DNA from: Pseudomonas brassicacearum
Lineage (GTDB): Bacteria; Pseudomonadota; Gammaproteobacteria; Pseudomonadales; Pseudomonadaceae
Direction of reading: 5' to 3'
DNA: 64,000 bases
Assembly (NCBI RefSeq): GCF_003732265.1
Contig: NZ_MOBK01000001.1
Location: 1,155,467-1,219,466, forward strand
Shown: piece by piece, positions 17,132 through 25,545 of the stretch
Numbering within the stretch: the stretch's first letter is position 1
Layout: the number at the start of each line of letters is the position of its first letter
Notes under the pieces: generated by a model
The model's input: only the letters and a program-made list of their open reading frames with translations
Database searches by the model: none
Told to the model about the DNA's origin: nothing
Translations under genes and position numbers: made by a program

Positions 17132-18475
17132 ATGCACCCACAAGACTGCGCAAAAGCCCCGATCATCACCAGCATGCAGGTGGTTCCGGTGGCCGGCCAC
17201 GACGGCATGCTGCTCAACCTGAGCGGCGCCCATGGTCCGTTTTTCACCCGCAATATCGTGATCCTCAAGGACAACGCCGGTCACACCGGTGTCGGTGAAG
17301 TACCGGGTGGCGAGCGTATTCGCCAGACACTGGAGGACGCCCGCGCGCTGGTGGTTGGCAGCCCGATCGGCACGTATCAGAAGATCCTCAACCAGGTGCG
17401 CCAGACCTTTGCCGATCGCGATGCGGGCGGTCGCGGTTTGCAGACGTTCGATCTGCGCATCACCATTCACGCGGTCACTGGTCTGGAAGCCGCCCTGCTC
17501 GACTTGCTCGGCCAGCACCTGGACGTGCCGGTCGCCGCCCTGCTTGGCGAAGGCCAGCAGCGTGACGAAGTGAAGATGCTCGGTTACCTGTTTTACGTCG
17601 GGGATCGCCAGCAGACAGACTTGGCCTACCGCAGCGAACCGGACGCCGATAACGACTGGTTCCGTGTGCGTCATGAGCAAGCCATGACCGCTGACGCGGT
17701 GGTCCGTCTGGCTGAAGCCGCCCACGCCCGCTACGGCTTCAAGGACTTCAAGCTCAAGGGCGGAGTGCTCAGTGGCGATGAAGAAATCGAAGCCGTCACC
17801 GCACTGGCCGAACGCTTTCCGGAGGCGCGCATTACCCTCGATCCGAATGGCGCGTGGTCACTCAAGGAAGCCATTCGCTTGTGCCGGGACCAGCACCGCG
17901 TTCTGGCCTACGCCGAAGACCCGTGCGGCGCGGAAAACGGTTACTCGGGGCGTGAGGTCATGGCCGAGTTCCGCCGTGCCACCGGGCTGAAAACCGCGAC
18001 CAACATGATCGCCACCGACTGGCGGGAAATGGGCCACGCCATCCAGTTGCAATCGGTGGACATTCCGCTGGCCGACCCGCATTTCTGGACCATGCAGGGT
18101 TCGGTTCGCGTGGCGCAGATGTGCCATGAATGGGGCCTGACCTGGGGTTCGCACTCCAACAACCACTTCGATATTTCCCTGGCGATGTTCACCCACGTCG
18201 CGGCGGCTGCGCCGGGTGAAATCACCGCCATCGACACCCATTGGATCTGGCAGGACGGCCAGCGCCTGACCAAAGCCCCACTGCAAATCGTCGGTGGTTG
18301 TGTGCAGGTGCCGAAGAAACCGGGGCTAGGGGTTGAATTGGACATGGACCAATTGGCCAAGGCCCATGAACTGTACAAAGGCATGGGGCTGGGGGCGCGG
18401 GATGACAGCGTGGCGATGCAATTCCTGATCCCGGGCTGGAAATTCGATAACAAACGGCCGTGCCTGGTGCGCTGA
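17132..18475 (+). CDS. gudD: Glucarate dehydratase
   Basis: 447 residues, normal for GudD, an enolase-superfamily enzyme converting D-glucarate to 5-keto-4-deoxyglucarate. Visible elements are the N-terminal capping region with [19 protein letters not shown], the base motif [13 protein letters not shown], and metal ligands in [30 protein letters not shown] and [12 protein letters not shown]. The second base is [15 protein letters not shown]. All catalytic groups appear intact. Co-transcribed with gudP and preceded by TAAGGACAAGAAA. Confidence 0.93.
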   Translation: MHPQDCAKAPIITSMQVVPVAGHDGMLLNLSGAHGPFFTRNIVILKDNAGHTGVGEVPGGERIRQTLEDARALVVGSPIGTYQKILNQVRQTFADRDAGGRGLQTFDLRITIHAVTGLEAALLDLLGQHLDVPVAALLGEGQQRDEVKMLGYLFYVGDRQQTDLAYRSEPDADNDWFRVRHEQAMTADAVVRLAEAAHARYGFKDFKLKGGVLSGDEEIEAVTALAERFPEARITLDPNGAWSLKEAIRLCRDQHRVLAYAEDPCGAENGYSGREVMAEFRRATGLKTATNMIATDWREMGHAIQLQSVDIPLADPHFWTMQGSVRVAQMCHEWGLTWGSHSNNHFDISLAMFTHVAAAAPGEITAIDTHWIWQDGQRLTKAPLQIVGGCVQVPKKPGLGVELDMDQLAKAHELYKGMGLGARDDSVAMQFLIPGWKFDNKRPCLVR

Positions 18476-18494
18476 CTTCTGCCGCTGTACTCCT

Positions 18495-18584
18495 TGTAGG
18501 AGCGAGCCTGCTCGCGAAGGGGCCGGCACATTCAACATGGATGGCGCCTGACACTCCGACTTCGCGAGCAGGCTCGCTACTACA
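18495..18584. repeat. REPIN overlapping the 3' end of ampR
   Basis: Inverted pair with TGTAGGAGCGAGCCTGCTCG arms. The outer bases of the right arm supply the TAG stop codon of the minus-strand ampR gene. Confidence 0.9.
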
Positions 18585-19464
18585 AGGGTGGCGTTTCGGA
18601 TGCTTGCAGTAACCACTCCTTGAATGCCGTCATTGCCGCCGTTTCGGGGCGAGACTGCAAGCGGGTCAACCAGTAGCTGCCGGTGGTGATGCCGATGGCG
18701 AACGGTTGCTCGATGGCACCGGCCGCCAGTTGACGGGAAAACATCAGCGGCGGCGCCAATGCAATGCCAGCACCTTGAAGCGCGGCCTCCATCATCGCCA
18801 GCGAAGAGTCGAAAACAATATTCCTGGTGGGTGCCGTGTTGGGCGGTAGCCCGCAGGCCAGAAACCACTCGGGCCATTCGTCGATACGGTAAGAACGTAA
18901 CAACGTTTGTTTCAACAGATCCTCAGGCGAATTCAACTGCCGGGCCAGTTCGGGAACGCACAGCACCGACAGCGGCGCCTCGATCAACCGCAACGCTTCA
19001 ATCCCGTGCCAGGCGCCCGCGCCAAAACGAATGGCGTAATCCAGCCCCTCAGCGGCCACGTCCACCCGATTGTTATTGGTCGACAGCCGTAAATCTATGA
19101 ACGGATGTTTCTCCTGGAAGTCCGCCAGCCGCGGCAACAACCACCCGACCGCAAACGTCCCCACCGCCCCCACTGTCAACACATCCCGATAGTGCCCGCC
19201 TTCGAACCGCTCAAGCGTTTCGGCGATTCGGTCAAAGGATTCACGCAGTACCGGCAGCAAGGTTTCACCCTCACTGGTCAGCATCAGCCCGCGTGGCAAG
19301 CGTTTGAACAGTGTTACGTTGAGTTGGGCTTCGAGGCTTTTGACCTGATGACTCACTGCCGCAGGCGTAACAAACAACTCCACCGCCGCCCGAGTGAAAC
19401 TCAAATGGCGCGCGGAGGCCTCGAAAGCACGCAACGCATTCAGCGGCAAGTGAGGACGAATCAT
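18580..19464 (-). CDS. ampR: AmpR-type LysR regulator of beta-lactamase
   Basis: 294 residues, matching AmpR length. The N-terminus follows AmpR/GcvA closely: LPLNALRAFEASARHLSFTRAAVELFVTPAAVSHQVKSLEAQL. The core then reads GLMLTSEGETLLPVLRESFDRIAETLERF, TVGAVGTFAVGWLLPRLADF and LSTNNNRVDVAAEGLDYAIRFG. It is divergent from the class C beta-lactamase gene. AmpR binds muropeptides or UDP-MurNAc-pentapeptide and switches ampC on when cell-wall recycling is disturbed. Its stop codon lies within a REPIN. Confidence 0.9.
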   Translation of the reverse strand: MIRPHLPLNALRAFEASARHLSFTRAAVELFVTPAAVSHQVKSLEAQLNVTLFKRLPRGLMLTSEGETLLPVLRESFDRIAETLERFEGGHYRDVLTVGAVGTFAVGWLLPRLADFQEKHPFIDLRLSTNNNRVDVAAEGLDYAIRFGAGAWHGIEALRLIEAPLSVLCVPELARQLNSPEDLLKQTLLRSYRIDEWPEWFLACGLPPNTAPTRNIVFDSSLAMMEAALQGAGIALAPPLMFSRQLAAGAIEQPFAIGITTGSYWLTRLQSRPETAAMTAFKEWLLQASETPPL

Positions 19465-19471
19465 GCCAACT

Positions 19472-19489
19472 CCATAGTTTTTCTAATGG
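19472..19489. promoter_or_regulatory. Candidate AmpR binding site
   Basis: CCATAG and CTAATGG form an imperfect dyad around a T-rich centre. The centre is about 65 bases before the predicted ampC start point, the usual position of a LysR recognition site. Confidence 0.4.
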
Positions 19490-19509
19490 CTCACCCGAAA
19501 TATCGTCGT

Positions 19510-19538
19510 TTGTCGACGCTCGGCGGACTGCCTAGATT
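19510..19538 (+). promoter_or_regulatory. Predicted ampC promoter
   Basis: TTGTCG (19510) and TAGATT (19533) are separated by exactly 17 bases. Confidence 0.5.
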
Positions 19539-19626
19539 TGGCTCGCCTATCAGGTAACCCGATTTGCAAGAGCGCATGGAGTGTAGCGGGTTAACTTCAT
19601 TACAACTCATGAAGAGTGGATCAGAA

Positions 19627-20793
19627 ATGCTCAAACACAAACTGCCGAGGCTTGCGTCCTACAGCGCTTTCGTACTTTTCCTCGGGACAGCCTCCTGTAT
19701 GGCGGCGACACCGTCCGATCAGCAGCTCGAAACCCTGGTCAACGCCACCGTCAGCCCGGTCATGCAGCAACATAACATTGCCGGGCTCGCCGTCGCGATC
19801 ACCCACAATGGTCAGCAGCATTACTTTAATTACGGCGTGGCCTCCAAAGAGGATCGCAAACCGGTCAGCCAGGACACCTTGTTCGAAATCGGCTCGGTCA
19901 GTAAAACCTTCGCCGCCACACTGGCCGGGTATGCCCAGGCCAACGGCAAACTGTCTCTGTCCGATACTGCCAGCACCGTTTTGCCAGCATTGCGCGGCAG
20001 TGCGTTCGATCGCATCAGTGTGTTGCAGCTGGGCACTTACTCCGCTGGCGGGTTGCCGCTGCAGTTCCCCGACGACGCTGACCATGCAGACACGATGCTC
20101 AGTTACTTCAAACAATGGACACCGGTTTACCCTGCTGGCACCCATCGCCTGTATTCGAACCCAAGCATTGGGCTGTTCGGCTATCTCGCCGCCCACAGCA
20201 TGGGCCAGCCGTTCGATGAACTGATGGAAAAAACCTTGCTGCCGAAACTGGGCCTCAAGCACACCTACCTCAAGGTCCCGCAAGCGCAGATGGGGCTTTA
20301 CGCTCAGGGTTACAACAAAGACGACAAGCCGGTGCGTGTCGGACCGGGCGCGCTGGATTCCGAAGCCTACGGCGTGAAAACCAGTGCCTCGGACCTGATT
20401 CGGTATGTTGAAGCGAACATGAAACCGGCAGGACTGGAAAAGCCATTGCAGCAAGCCATCGCGACCACTCACACCGGTTACTACACGGTCGGTGAAATGA
20501 CACAGGGGCTGGGCTGGGAGCTCTACCCTTACCCGGTCACGCTGGATCGGCTGCTCGCCGGCAACTCGACCGAGATGGCAATGGACGCTCACAAGGTCAA
20601 GTGGTTGAACCCGCCGCAGCCGCAACCGGAAAACGTGTTGCTCAACAAAACCGGCTCCACGGGCGGCTTCGGTGCCTACGTTGCGTTTGTGCCCTCGAAG
20701 GACATCGGCATCGTGATCCTGGCCAACAAAAACTACCCGAACCCGGAGCGGATCAAAATCGCTCACGCGATATTGAGTGCCTTGAGCGAATAA
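19627..20793 (+). CDS. ampC: Class C beta-lactamase AmpC
   Basis: 388 residues from MLKHKLPRLASYSAF; two earlier in-frame ATGs lack ribosome sites and would spoil the signal peptide. The leader ends near SCMAA-TPSDQQLETLV. The catalytic set is complete: GSVSK (Ser64, Lys67), YSNPSIG (Tyr150 to Asn152) and NKTGSTGGFGAY (Lys315-Thr-Gly). It hydrolyses cephalosporins and penicillins in the periplasm. Divergent ampR implies inducible expression. A strong terminator follows. Confidence 0.94.
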   Translation: MLKHKLPRLASYSAFVLFLGTASCMAATPSDQQLETLVNATVSPVMQQHNIAGLAVAITHNGQQHYFNYGVASKEDRKPVSQDTLFEIGSVSKTFAATLAGYAQANGKLSLSDTASTVLPALRGSAFDRISVLQLGTYSAGGLPLQFPDDADHADTMLSYFKQWTPVYPAGTHRLYSNPSIGLFGYLAAHSMGQPFDELMEKTLLPKLGLKHTYLKVPQAQMGLYAQGYNKDDKPVRVGPGALDSEAYGVKTSASDLIRYVEANMKPAGLEKPLQQAIATTHTGYYTVGEMTQGLGWELYPYPVTLDRLLAGNSTEMAMDAHKVKWLNPPQPQPENVLLNKTGSTGGFGAYVAFVPSKDIGIVILANKNYPNPERIKIAHAILSALSE

Positions 20794-20807
20794 CCACAAG
20801 CAACAGC

Positions 20808-20846
20808 AAAATGGGTGACCCTTCGAGGTCACCCATTTTCTTTTTT
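20808..20846. terminator. Bidirectional rho-independent terminator
   Basis: A thirteen-pair stem (AAAATGGGTGACC / GGTCACCCATTTT) closes a short loop and is followed by a T-rich run on the plus strand. It serves ampC and the convergent DUF6124 gene. Confidence 0.9.
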
Positions 20847-20854
20847 ACGCCTGC

Positions 20855-21223
20855 TTAATGCCGGGTTTCTGGCTTACCGCCAGATGCTTCCCTATCCGCA
20901 ACAAGGTTGTCCCGCGCCTGAGCCACCAACAACTCGGCGACCATCGCCAACTGCTGAATCGAGAATATTTCACCGCGGTTCGGCGCTTCCAGTTTGGCGG
21001 CAAAATTCTCGAGCAGGGCCGTCAGCGACGCGAGGGTGTCGCAAGCTTGTTTCAGTAGCGTCCGCGTGTCGACTCCGGGGGCAATGGCGAATATAGGCTG
21101 GGGCGAGAGCATACGCCTGGGGCGTGGAATGACCGCCACGTCGATGGTCCCACACAGCTTCACAGGCGTGGGATGCTCGGAATCGTCAGGGATTTCTGCT
21201 TGAGGCTTGCTGAACTTTTTCAC
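20855..21223 (-). CDS. DUF6124-like small protein
   Basis: 122 residues from a GTG (VKKFSKPQAEIPDDSE) with AAAAAGGAG eight bases upstream. An ATG 11 codons earlier has almost no room for a ribosome site. The conserved part is IFAIAPGVDTRTLLKQACDTLASLTALLENFAAKLEAP, then IFSIQQLAMVAELLVAQARDNL, matching the DUF6124 pattern of pseudomonads. It aligns end to end, with equal length, with the frameshifted copy at 21.7-22.1 kb. Helical and cytoplasmic by appearance; function unknown. Confidence 0.8.
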   Translation of the reverse strand: MKKFSKPQAEIPDDSEHPTPVKLCGTIDVAVIPRPRRMLSPQPIFAIAPGVDTRTLLKQACDTLASLTALLENFAAKLEAPNRGEIFSIQQLAMVAELLVAQARDNLVADREASGGKPETRH

Positions 21224-21383
21224 AGGCGAGGCTCCTTTTTTCACGGGTGTTTTCATCCTTGGGTCCCTCGATGGCGCGGACTTCCACGAAGGCTAGCGGT
21301 GCGGGCTGACAGACACCAGTTCATCAAGTGCGACACAACTTGAAGGAAATTTCCGACGCCCGTGAAGGCGGATACTTCACCCG

Positions 21384-21416
21384 CAAAAAAATGGGCGATC
21401 GCCTGGATCGCCCATT
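21384..21416 (-). terminator. Rho-independent terminator of the small-gene pair
   Basis: On the minus strand, AATGGGCGATC pairs with GATCGCCCATT around a five-base loop and is followed by a T run. It lies immediately after the stop of the 87-residue gene. Confidence 0.9.
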
Positions 21417-21420
21417 GTCG

Positions 21421-21684
21421 TTACAGCGGCTGCAATCGTCGTCCGATCACGTCCATCAAATCACAACCGTCACGCAGCGGAATCGCCAACACCCGCGCAA
21501 AATCCTGAAGCAACAGAGCATCACGGCCCATCCCCTCGCCCACGGACAAGGTTTCCAGCAGTTGGGTCACGCTACGAATGCGATAGGCCGCAGTGCCATG
21601 CAACACATCCACCGGCGCATCCGTATCAATCAGCAACGACGCAATTTGGCAATCGATGCCCGTAATCGGCATATATCTGGCCAT
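21421..21684 (-). CDS. Small conserved protein, partner of DUF6124/DUF3077 genes
   Basis: 87 residues with GAGAGGAGATCACTG before the ATG. It is clearly paralogous to the 89-residue gene at 53.3 kb: APVDVLHGTAAYRIRSVTQLLETL aligns with APLDVLHSNAASRFLTVTQMMESL. Likewise LRDGCDLMDVIGRRL aligns with LRDGCDVMDVLGRQI. No named family comes to mind. It is the second gene of a pair (15-base gap) whose first gene is a frameshifted DUF6124. At the other locus the first gene is DUF3077. The recurrent pairing suggests a joint function. Confidence 0.8.
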   Translation of the reverse strand: MARYMPITGIDCQIASLLIDTDAPVDVLHGTAAYRIRSVTQLLETLSVGEGMGRDALLLQDFARVLAIPLRDGCDLMDVIGRRLQPL

Positions 21685-21699
21685 CAGTGATCTCCTCTC

Positions 21700-22067
21700 T
21701 CAATGCCGTACCGGTGGCTGAACGACAGGCGCACCTTCGGGTGGATCAACGTTATCCAGCGCCTGGTTCACCAACAACTCGGCGATGACCGCCAACTGCT
21801 GAATCGAGAGCGCGACGTTACGCTTTGAGCCTTCCAGCTTGCAGGCCAGATCCGTAATCAGGACATTCAGAGACGCCAGGGTTTCGCAGGCATGACTTAG
21901 CAGGGTTATGGAATCGACGCCCGGAGTGATCGTGAAGACGTGGCTGATCGGGTCGGTATGACTGGGGTTTCGCAAGCGAGCGCTGACGGCGCGTTCTGTG
22001 GTTTCGGAAGATCGAGCGGATCGGTATCTGTCGAAGTTTCGGGAGGATTTGGAGTGATCTTTTTCAA
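21700..22067 (-). pseudogene. DUF6124 gene interrupted by a one-base frameshift
   Basis: Starting at a TTG eight bases after AAAGGAG, one frame gives LKKITPNPPETSTDTDPLDL and continues to ALACETP. A second frame continues with SHTDPISHVFTITPGVDSIT through to QPPVRH. Adding one base in the C-run (G-run on the plus strand, 21964-21967) joins the two frames into a 122-codon protein. That is exactly the length of the intact paralogue at 20.9-21.2 kb, with FTITPGVD aligned on FAIAPGVD. It could be a true mutation, a phase-variable tract or a sequencing error. A shorter reading from an ATG-like codon at 21975 would lack the N-terminus. Confidence 0.75.
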
Positions 22068-22125
22068 TAGTGAAGCTCCTTTAAAGTAATGGAGCTACCC
22101 ATCTCACTTCCACATGAGGGTGGCA

Positions 22126-22194
22126 GCTGAACGCAGGTGTGGAAGACCAGGCTAAAGGAGAACCTGGCGCACTGGAGAGTGCCCCGCGAACAGC
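22126..22194 (-). promoter_or_regulatory. Structured 5' leader, copy A
   Basis: On the minus strand, GCTGTTCGC pairs with GCGTTCAGC (seven of nine pairs) and encloses two hairpins. These are GCACT-CTCC-AGTGC and CCAGG...CCTGG. It precedes the frameshifted DUF6124 gene. It aligns with the leader at 52865-52929, with paired changes at several positions. Confidence 0.6.
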
Positions 22195-22489
22195 CGCCAT
22201 AACATGACAATGTTGGCATAAAATACCGCCATCATGTGTTTTGGCCGTTCAGGCTCCTTTATACAACGACAGACTTCCACATCCGACCACTGATTTTGCA
22301 GCGGCCCGACAAAGGTATCGGCAGGTGGGTTGGCGCACCAGTTCATGGAGTACGACACGTCTCGCAGGAAATGTCCGACGCCTGTGCAGGCCAGCACACT
22401 GCGTCCTAGGACGTCCCTTCGCGATTACATCCCCACCTCCAACCCGGGTAGGATTGCCCGCTTTTTAGCCTGTCCACCACGCACTCAGT

Positions 22490-22790
22490 GATGACGTTCA
22501 AGTCGGCAAGACGCTCGATCTGGGTCAGGGCTGGTTTGTCGAACCGCAGGCGGGATTGCAAGTTGCGCGCATCAGCGGTGGGCGTTTCACCGCCAGCAAT
22601 GGCCTGGATGTCGAACAGGACACGATGATGTCTGTACAGCCGTTTGCCGGGCTCATGCGCCGAGATCGGCGCTGGCGTTGCGGTGAAGGCAGCGGACAAA
22701 CACAGCTTCTTCGCAGAAGCGGGCTACACCCATGGCAGCGAGATCAAGCAGCCGTGGGCGGTGACGGTCGGGTATCGCTATAACTGGTAA
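22490..22790 (+). pseudogene. Remnant of an autotransporter beta-barrel (C-terminal end)
   Basis: One frame reads DDVQVGKTLDLGQGWFVEPQ, then AGLQVARISGGRFTASNGLDVEQ. After a frameshift near 22640 the next frame reads EIGAGVAVKAADKHSFFAEA, then GYTHGSEIKQPWAVTVGYRYNW and a stop. This is the typical final part of a type V autotransporter barrel, with the aromatic C-terminal residue. The passenger and most of the barrel are gone, and there is no start codon. It is a decayed gene with no expected product. Confidence 0.8.
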
Positions 22791-22799
22791 CCCCCGACC

Positions 22800-22889
22800 T
22801 GTGGGAGCGAGCCTGCTCGCGAAAGCGGTGTATCGATCAACATTGATGTCGACTGACACTCCGTCTTCGCGAGCAGGCTCGCTCCCACA
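22800..22889. repeat. REPIN (GAGCGAGCCTGCTCGC arms)
   Basis: Inverted TGTGGGAGCGAGCCTGCTCG arms placed ten bases after the autotransporter remnant. Confidence 0.95.
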
Positions 22890-22905
22890 GGGGTTAGGTG
22901 GGGTG

Positions 22906-23478
22906 TCAGTCATCCGGCATCTCGGGCGGCTTGGTCGGTTTGGCGGGTTTGCCATTCTTGGTGGCCTTGGCGCCTTTAGCGCCCTTGACCGGTTCGGCCT
23001 CCGCAGGCGGGGTCACTACCGGCGGCGCGGTGGCTTCTTTTTCGGCGGCTGGCAGGGCATCGATGGTCTCGAACACTTTCTTCAAATCGACCGATTTTGA
23101 CTCATCTCCCGAACTCTCAAGCTTCTTCTCGCCATCCTTGCCGATCAGGATCACTTTGGGCAACGCCCCCGCACCGAGTTTGAGGGAGCGGATCAGCGCC
23201 ATGGTGTCCTGCTGACCGAGGTCCTTGCCGTCGAGCTGGCCGAACATGTTCAGCACGGTGTACACCCGGATATTGCGTTGGGCGATACCCTCCTTGTTGG
23301 CCGGATCGTCCAGTGACTTTTTCAGCCCGACCCAGACCGGATCGACAGTGCTGGGTGCAATGACAATCAAGGGCCGGGACCGGCCTTTCTCGATATCCAG
23401 CGGTGAGTCACTTTCGGTTGCGAACAAGGGACCGGCGAAAGCCAGCAAGGTTGTCAGGGTCAAAAACCTGATGAGCAT
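22906..23478 (-). CDS. DUF4174 family secreted protein
   Basis: 190 residues from MLIRFLTLTTLLAFAGPLFA, a clear signal peptide; AAGGAG lies six bases upstream of this ATG, while the ATG two codons earlier is too close. The mature part contains RSRPLIVIAPSTVDPVWVGLKKSLDDPANKEG and GALPKVILIGKDGEKKL, the DUF4174 core that has a thioredoxin-like look without a CXXC. The tail is a Lys/Pro/Ala-rich linker with a GAKGAKATKNGKPAKPTKPP run. Periplasmic; function unknown. Confidence 0.85.
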   Translation of the reverse strand: MLIRFLTLTTLLAFAGPLFATESDSPLDIEKGRSRPLIVIAPSTVDPVWVGLKKSLDDPANKEGIAQRNIRVYTVLNMFGQLDGKDLGQQDTMALIRSLKLGAGALPKVILIGKDGEKKLESSGDESKSVDLKKVFETIDALPAAEKEATAPPVVTPPAEAEPVKGAKGAKATKNGKPAKPTKPPEMPDD

Positions 23479-23649
23479 GCGCATCTCCTTTTGATAACCA
23501 CGCTCTAATGATTGCGCATCGCGGCGTTCGTTCCGGGTGACGCACCGCAATTGTGTTTCGCCTTGACCCAAGCTTAGGTCAGGGCGGTCATTGCGCAACA
23601 GACGGGGTTAATCTCATCGCAGATAAGCAGCGGGGTGATTCAGTCGGAA

Positions 23650-24435
23650 TCAGAACGCGAGTTTGTAACCGATCAGCACCAGCATCGTCGCCAGGCAAGG
23701 GCGCAGCACTTCATCGGAAATCTTGCCGGTCAAATGACTGCCCAACCAGATCCCCGGCAGCGAGCCGATCAACAAGAAGCCCAGCACGTGCCAGTCCATG
23801 TTGCCCATGCTCGCATGGCCAAGCCCGGCGACCAGGGTCAGCGGCACGGCGTGGGCGATTTCGGTGCCGACGAGGCGACGGGTCGGCAGCAGCGGATACA
23901 GGATAAACAGGGCCACGGTGCCCAAGGCGCCTGCACCGATGGACGTCAGCGCCACCATCGTGCCCAGCACCAGGCCGGTGATGACGGTCATCACGTTGAG
24001 GCGAGAACCGCTGGGGTTGTAGTTGCCACCGGCGCGTTTGTGAGCGAAATCGAGCAGGCGTTTCTTGAACAGAATCGCCAAGGCCGTGGCGAACAGAACG
24101 AACCCCAGCGCCTGCTTGATAATGGCGTTCATGGTTTCAGGCGCGGTGTGCAAGCTGCTGAGGAACCACAGCGTCAACGCTACCGCCGGCACGCTGCCAA
24201 GGGTCAGCCAGCCGGTAATCGCCCAATCGATGTTGTTGTTTTTCCGGTGGACCAGCACGCCACTGGATTTGGTGATCGCCGCGTAGAGCAAATCGGTACC
24301 GACCGCCGTCGCGGGGTTGATGCCGAACCACAGCAGAATCGGGGTCATCAACGACCCACCACCGACGCCAGTCATGCCGACAATAAAGCCAACCACCAAC
24401 CCGGCAACGACTAACCCGATGTTCACTAAATCCAT
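23650..24435 (-). CDS. TauE/SafE family permease
   Basis: 261 residues from MDLVNIGLVVAGLVVGFIVG. The family signature GMTGVGGGSLMTPILLWFGINPATAVGTDLLYAAITKSSG is in the first repeat. VALTSIGAGALGTVALFILYPLLPTRRLVGTEIAHAVPLT is in the second. About eight helices. TauE/SafE proteins export sulfite, sulfoacetate or related anions. The AT-rich upstream segment with repeated TATATC/ACTA motifs (24480-24540) probably carries the promoter and perhaps a sulfur-regulator site, but no definite operator was recognised. Confidence 0.88.
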   Translation of the reverse strand: MDLVNIGLVVAGLVVGFIVGMTGVGGGSLMTPILLWFGINPATAVGTDLLYAAITKSSGVLVHRKNNNIDWAITGWLTLGSVPAVALTLWFLSSLHTAPETMNAIIKQALGFVLFATALAILFKKRLLDFAHKRAGGNYNPSGSRLNVMTVITGLVLGTMVALTSIGAGALGTVALFILYPLLPTRRLVGTEIAHAVPLTLVAGLGHASMGNMDWHVLGFLLIGSLPGIWLGSHLTGKISDEVLRPCLATMLVLIGYKLAF

Positions 24436-24563
24436 TGAGACGTCCACAAAGACCGCAGGAGAAATCTGGCCCGCAGCATAGCGATTTTTCTTATAACTAC
24501 TTATATCGATGCGAACTATCGTTATATCCAAGACATAACAACACCCATTCCCCTGTGTAGGGT

Positions 24564-25313
24564 TTATTGCACTGGCAGGAAATTCAGGAACAGCAGGCTC
24601 TGCGCATAATTCAAGCCGATGCGCCGGTAGCGTTCATCGAGCATCTGCGTCAGCAAATCCAGTCGCGCGACGATCTTGCCGAACTCAACGGCAAAACTCA
24701 GGTTGCTGCCCTCCTCCGAGATCTCGTTGGAGAACAGCAACGGTTCGCCTTGTTTGTTTTGCCGCTGGCTGAGGATCCACGTGGCGATCTCGATGTTGCG
24801 CGCGGCGTTGCTGACGAACGTCGGGTTGATCGCATCCGTCATGTAGAACTCCAGGCGATTGCCGTGCGCGGTCACCAGCATGCTGCCGATGGCATAGATG
24901 AAAGCACCGACCCGGTCACCGAGAAACTCCGGGCTCATGGCAAACCTGAGCGCCGCCAGGTCTTTTTTGTTGCCAAGGGTGGGCAGTGGCTGTTGCTGCT
25001 CGATGGCCATGCGCACTTGCTTTCCAGCGGTTCGGGCATCAAGGAAGCCGGATTTTTTCAGCTCCTCGGGGTTGCGCCGGTAAAGCTTGCTCATCAGCAC
25101 ATAGAGGCTGTCTAGGTTGTCACGCATCGTCAGCGTGGCCATGCGGTCGACGCTGGTCTGCAGAAATTCCTGGGGGCGGCCTTCGCGGAACTGGCTGACG
25201 ATGTCGTTGCCCTGTTGCTGGCTGCAACCGCTGACAAAAAGCATGGCCAAGCCAGCCAGGAGCACGCAACGGCGGCGGATCGATGGGGTGATGCGGGGTA
25301 ACACTCGAGCCAT
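24564..25313 (-). CDS. Putative lipoprotein
   Basis: 249 residues starting MARVLPRITPSIRRRCVLLA with lipobox LFVSGC-SQQ. The mature protein is helical (QFREGRPQEFLQTSVDRMATLTMRDNLDSLYVLMSKLYRRNPEELKKSG). It has conserved-looking segments RFAMSPEFLGDRVGAFIYAIGSMLVTAHGNRLEFYMTD and LDERYRRIGLNYAQSLLFLNFLPVQ. I do not recognise a named domain. Outer-membrane attachment is inferred from the lipobox. The ribosome site before this ATG is poor, so the exact start is uncertain. Confidence 0.75.
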   Translation of the reverse strand: MARVLPRITPSIRRRCVLLAGLAMLFVSGCSQQQGNDIVSQFREGRPQEFLQTSVDRMATLTMRDNLDSLYVLMSKLYRRNPEELKKSGFLDARTAGKQVRMAIEQQQPLPTLGNKKDLAALRFAMSPEFLGDRVGAFIYAIGSMLVTAHGNRLEFYMTDAINPTFVSNAARNIEIATWILSQRQNKQGEPLLFSNEISEEGSNLSFAVEFGKIVARLDLLTQMLDERYRRIGLNYAQSLLFLNFLPVQ

Positions 25314-25545
25314 GGGTTCTTGAACTTGGGCATGGGCCAACGGTGGGGATCGCCGCCGGCTGCCCAAAGATAGAGCCGCCAATGCCAAAAAAGTGCAGTG
25401 CCGGTGGTCCGTGAACCAACCCTTGGCCGGCCAAAAAGTGATATTTCGTCGTGTTCGCTTTTACCTGGATTGTGGCGCTCCATGGAACCAGCGGGTTATT
25501 TTGCTGCCAACTGAGTATCCACCGAGATGCATACAGGAGGTTTTC

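Noticed and set aside
22152..22397. 81-codon minus-strand frame upstream of the DUF6124 leader
   Set aside because: It has a GTG start without a ribosome site and ends inside the structured leader. The conserved blocks in it are better read as regulatory DNA/RNA, although a short peptide cannot be excluded.
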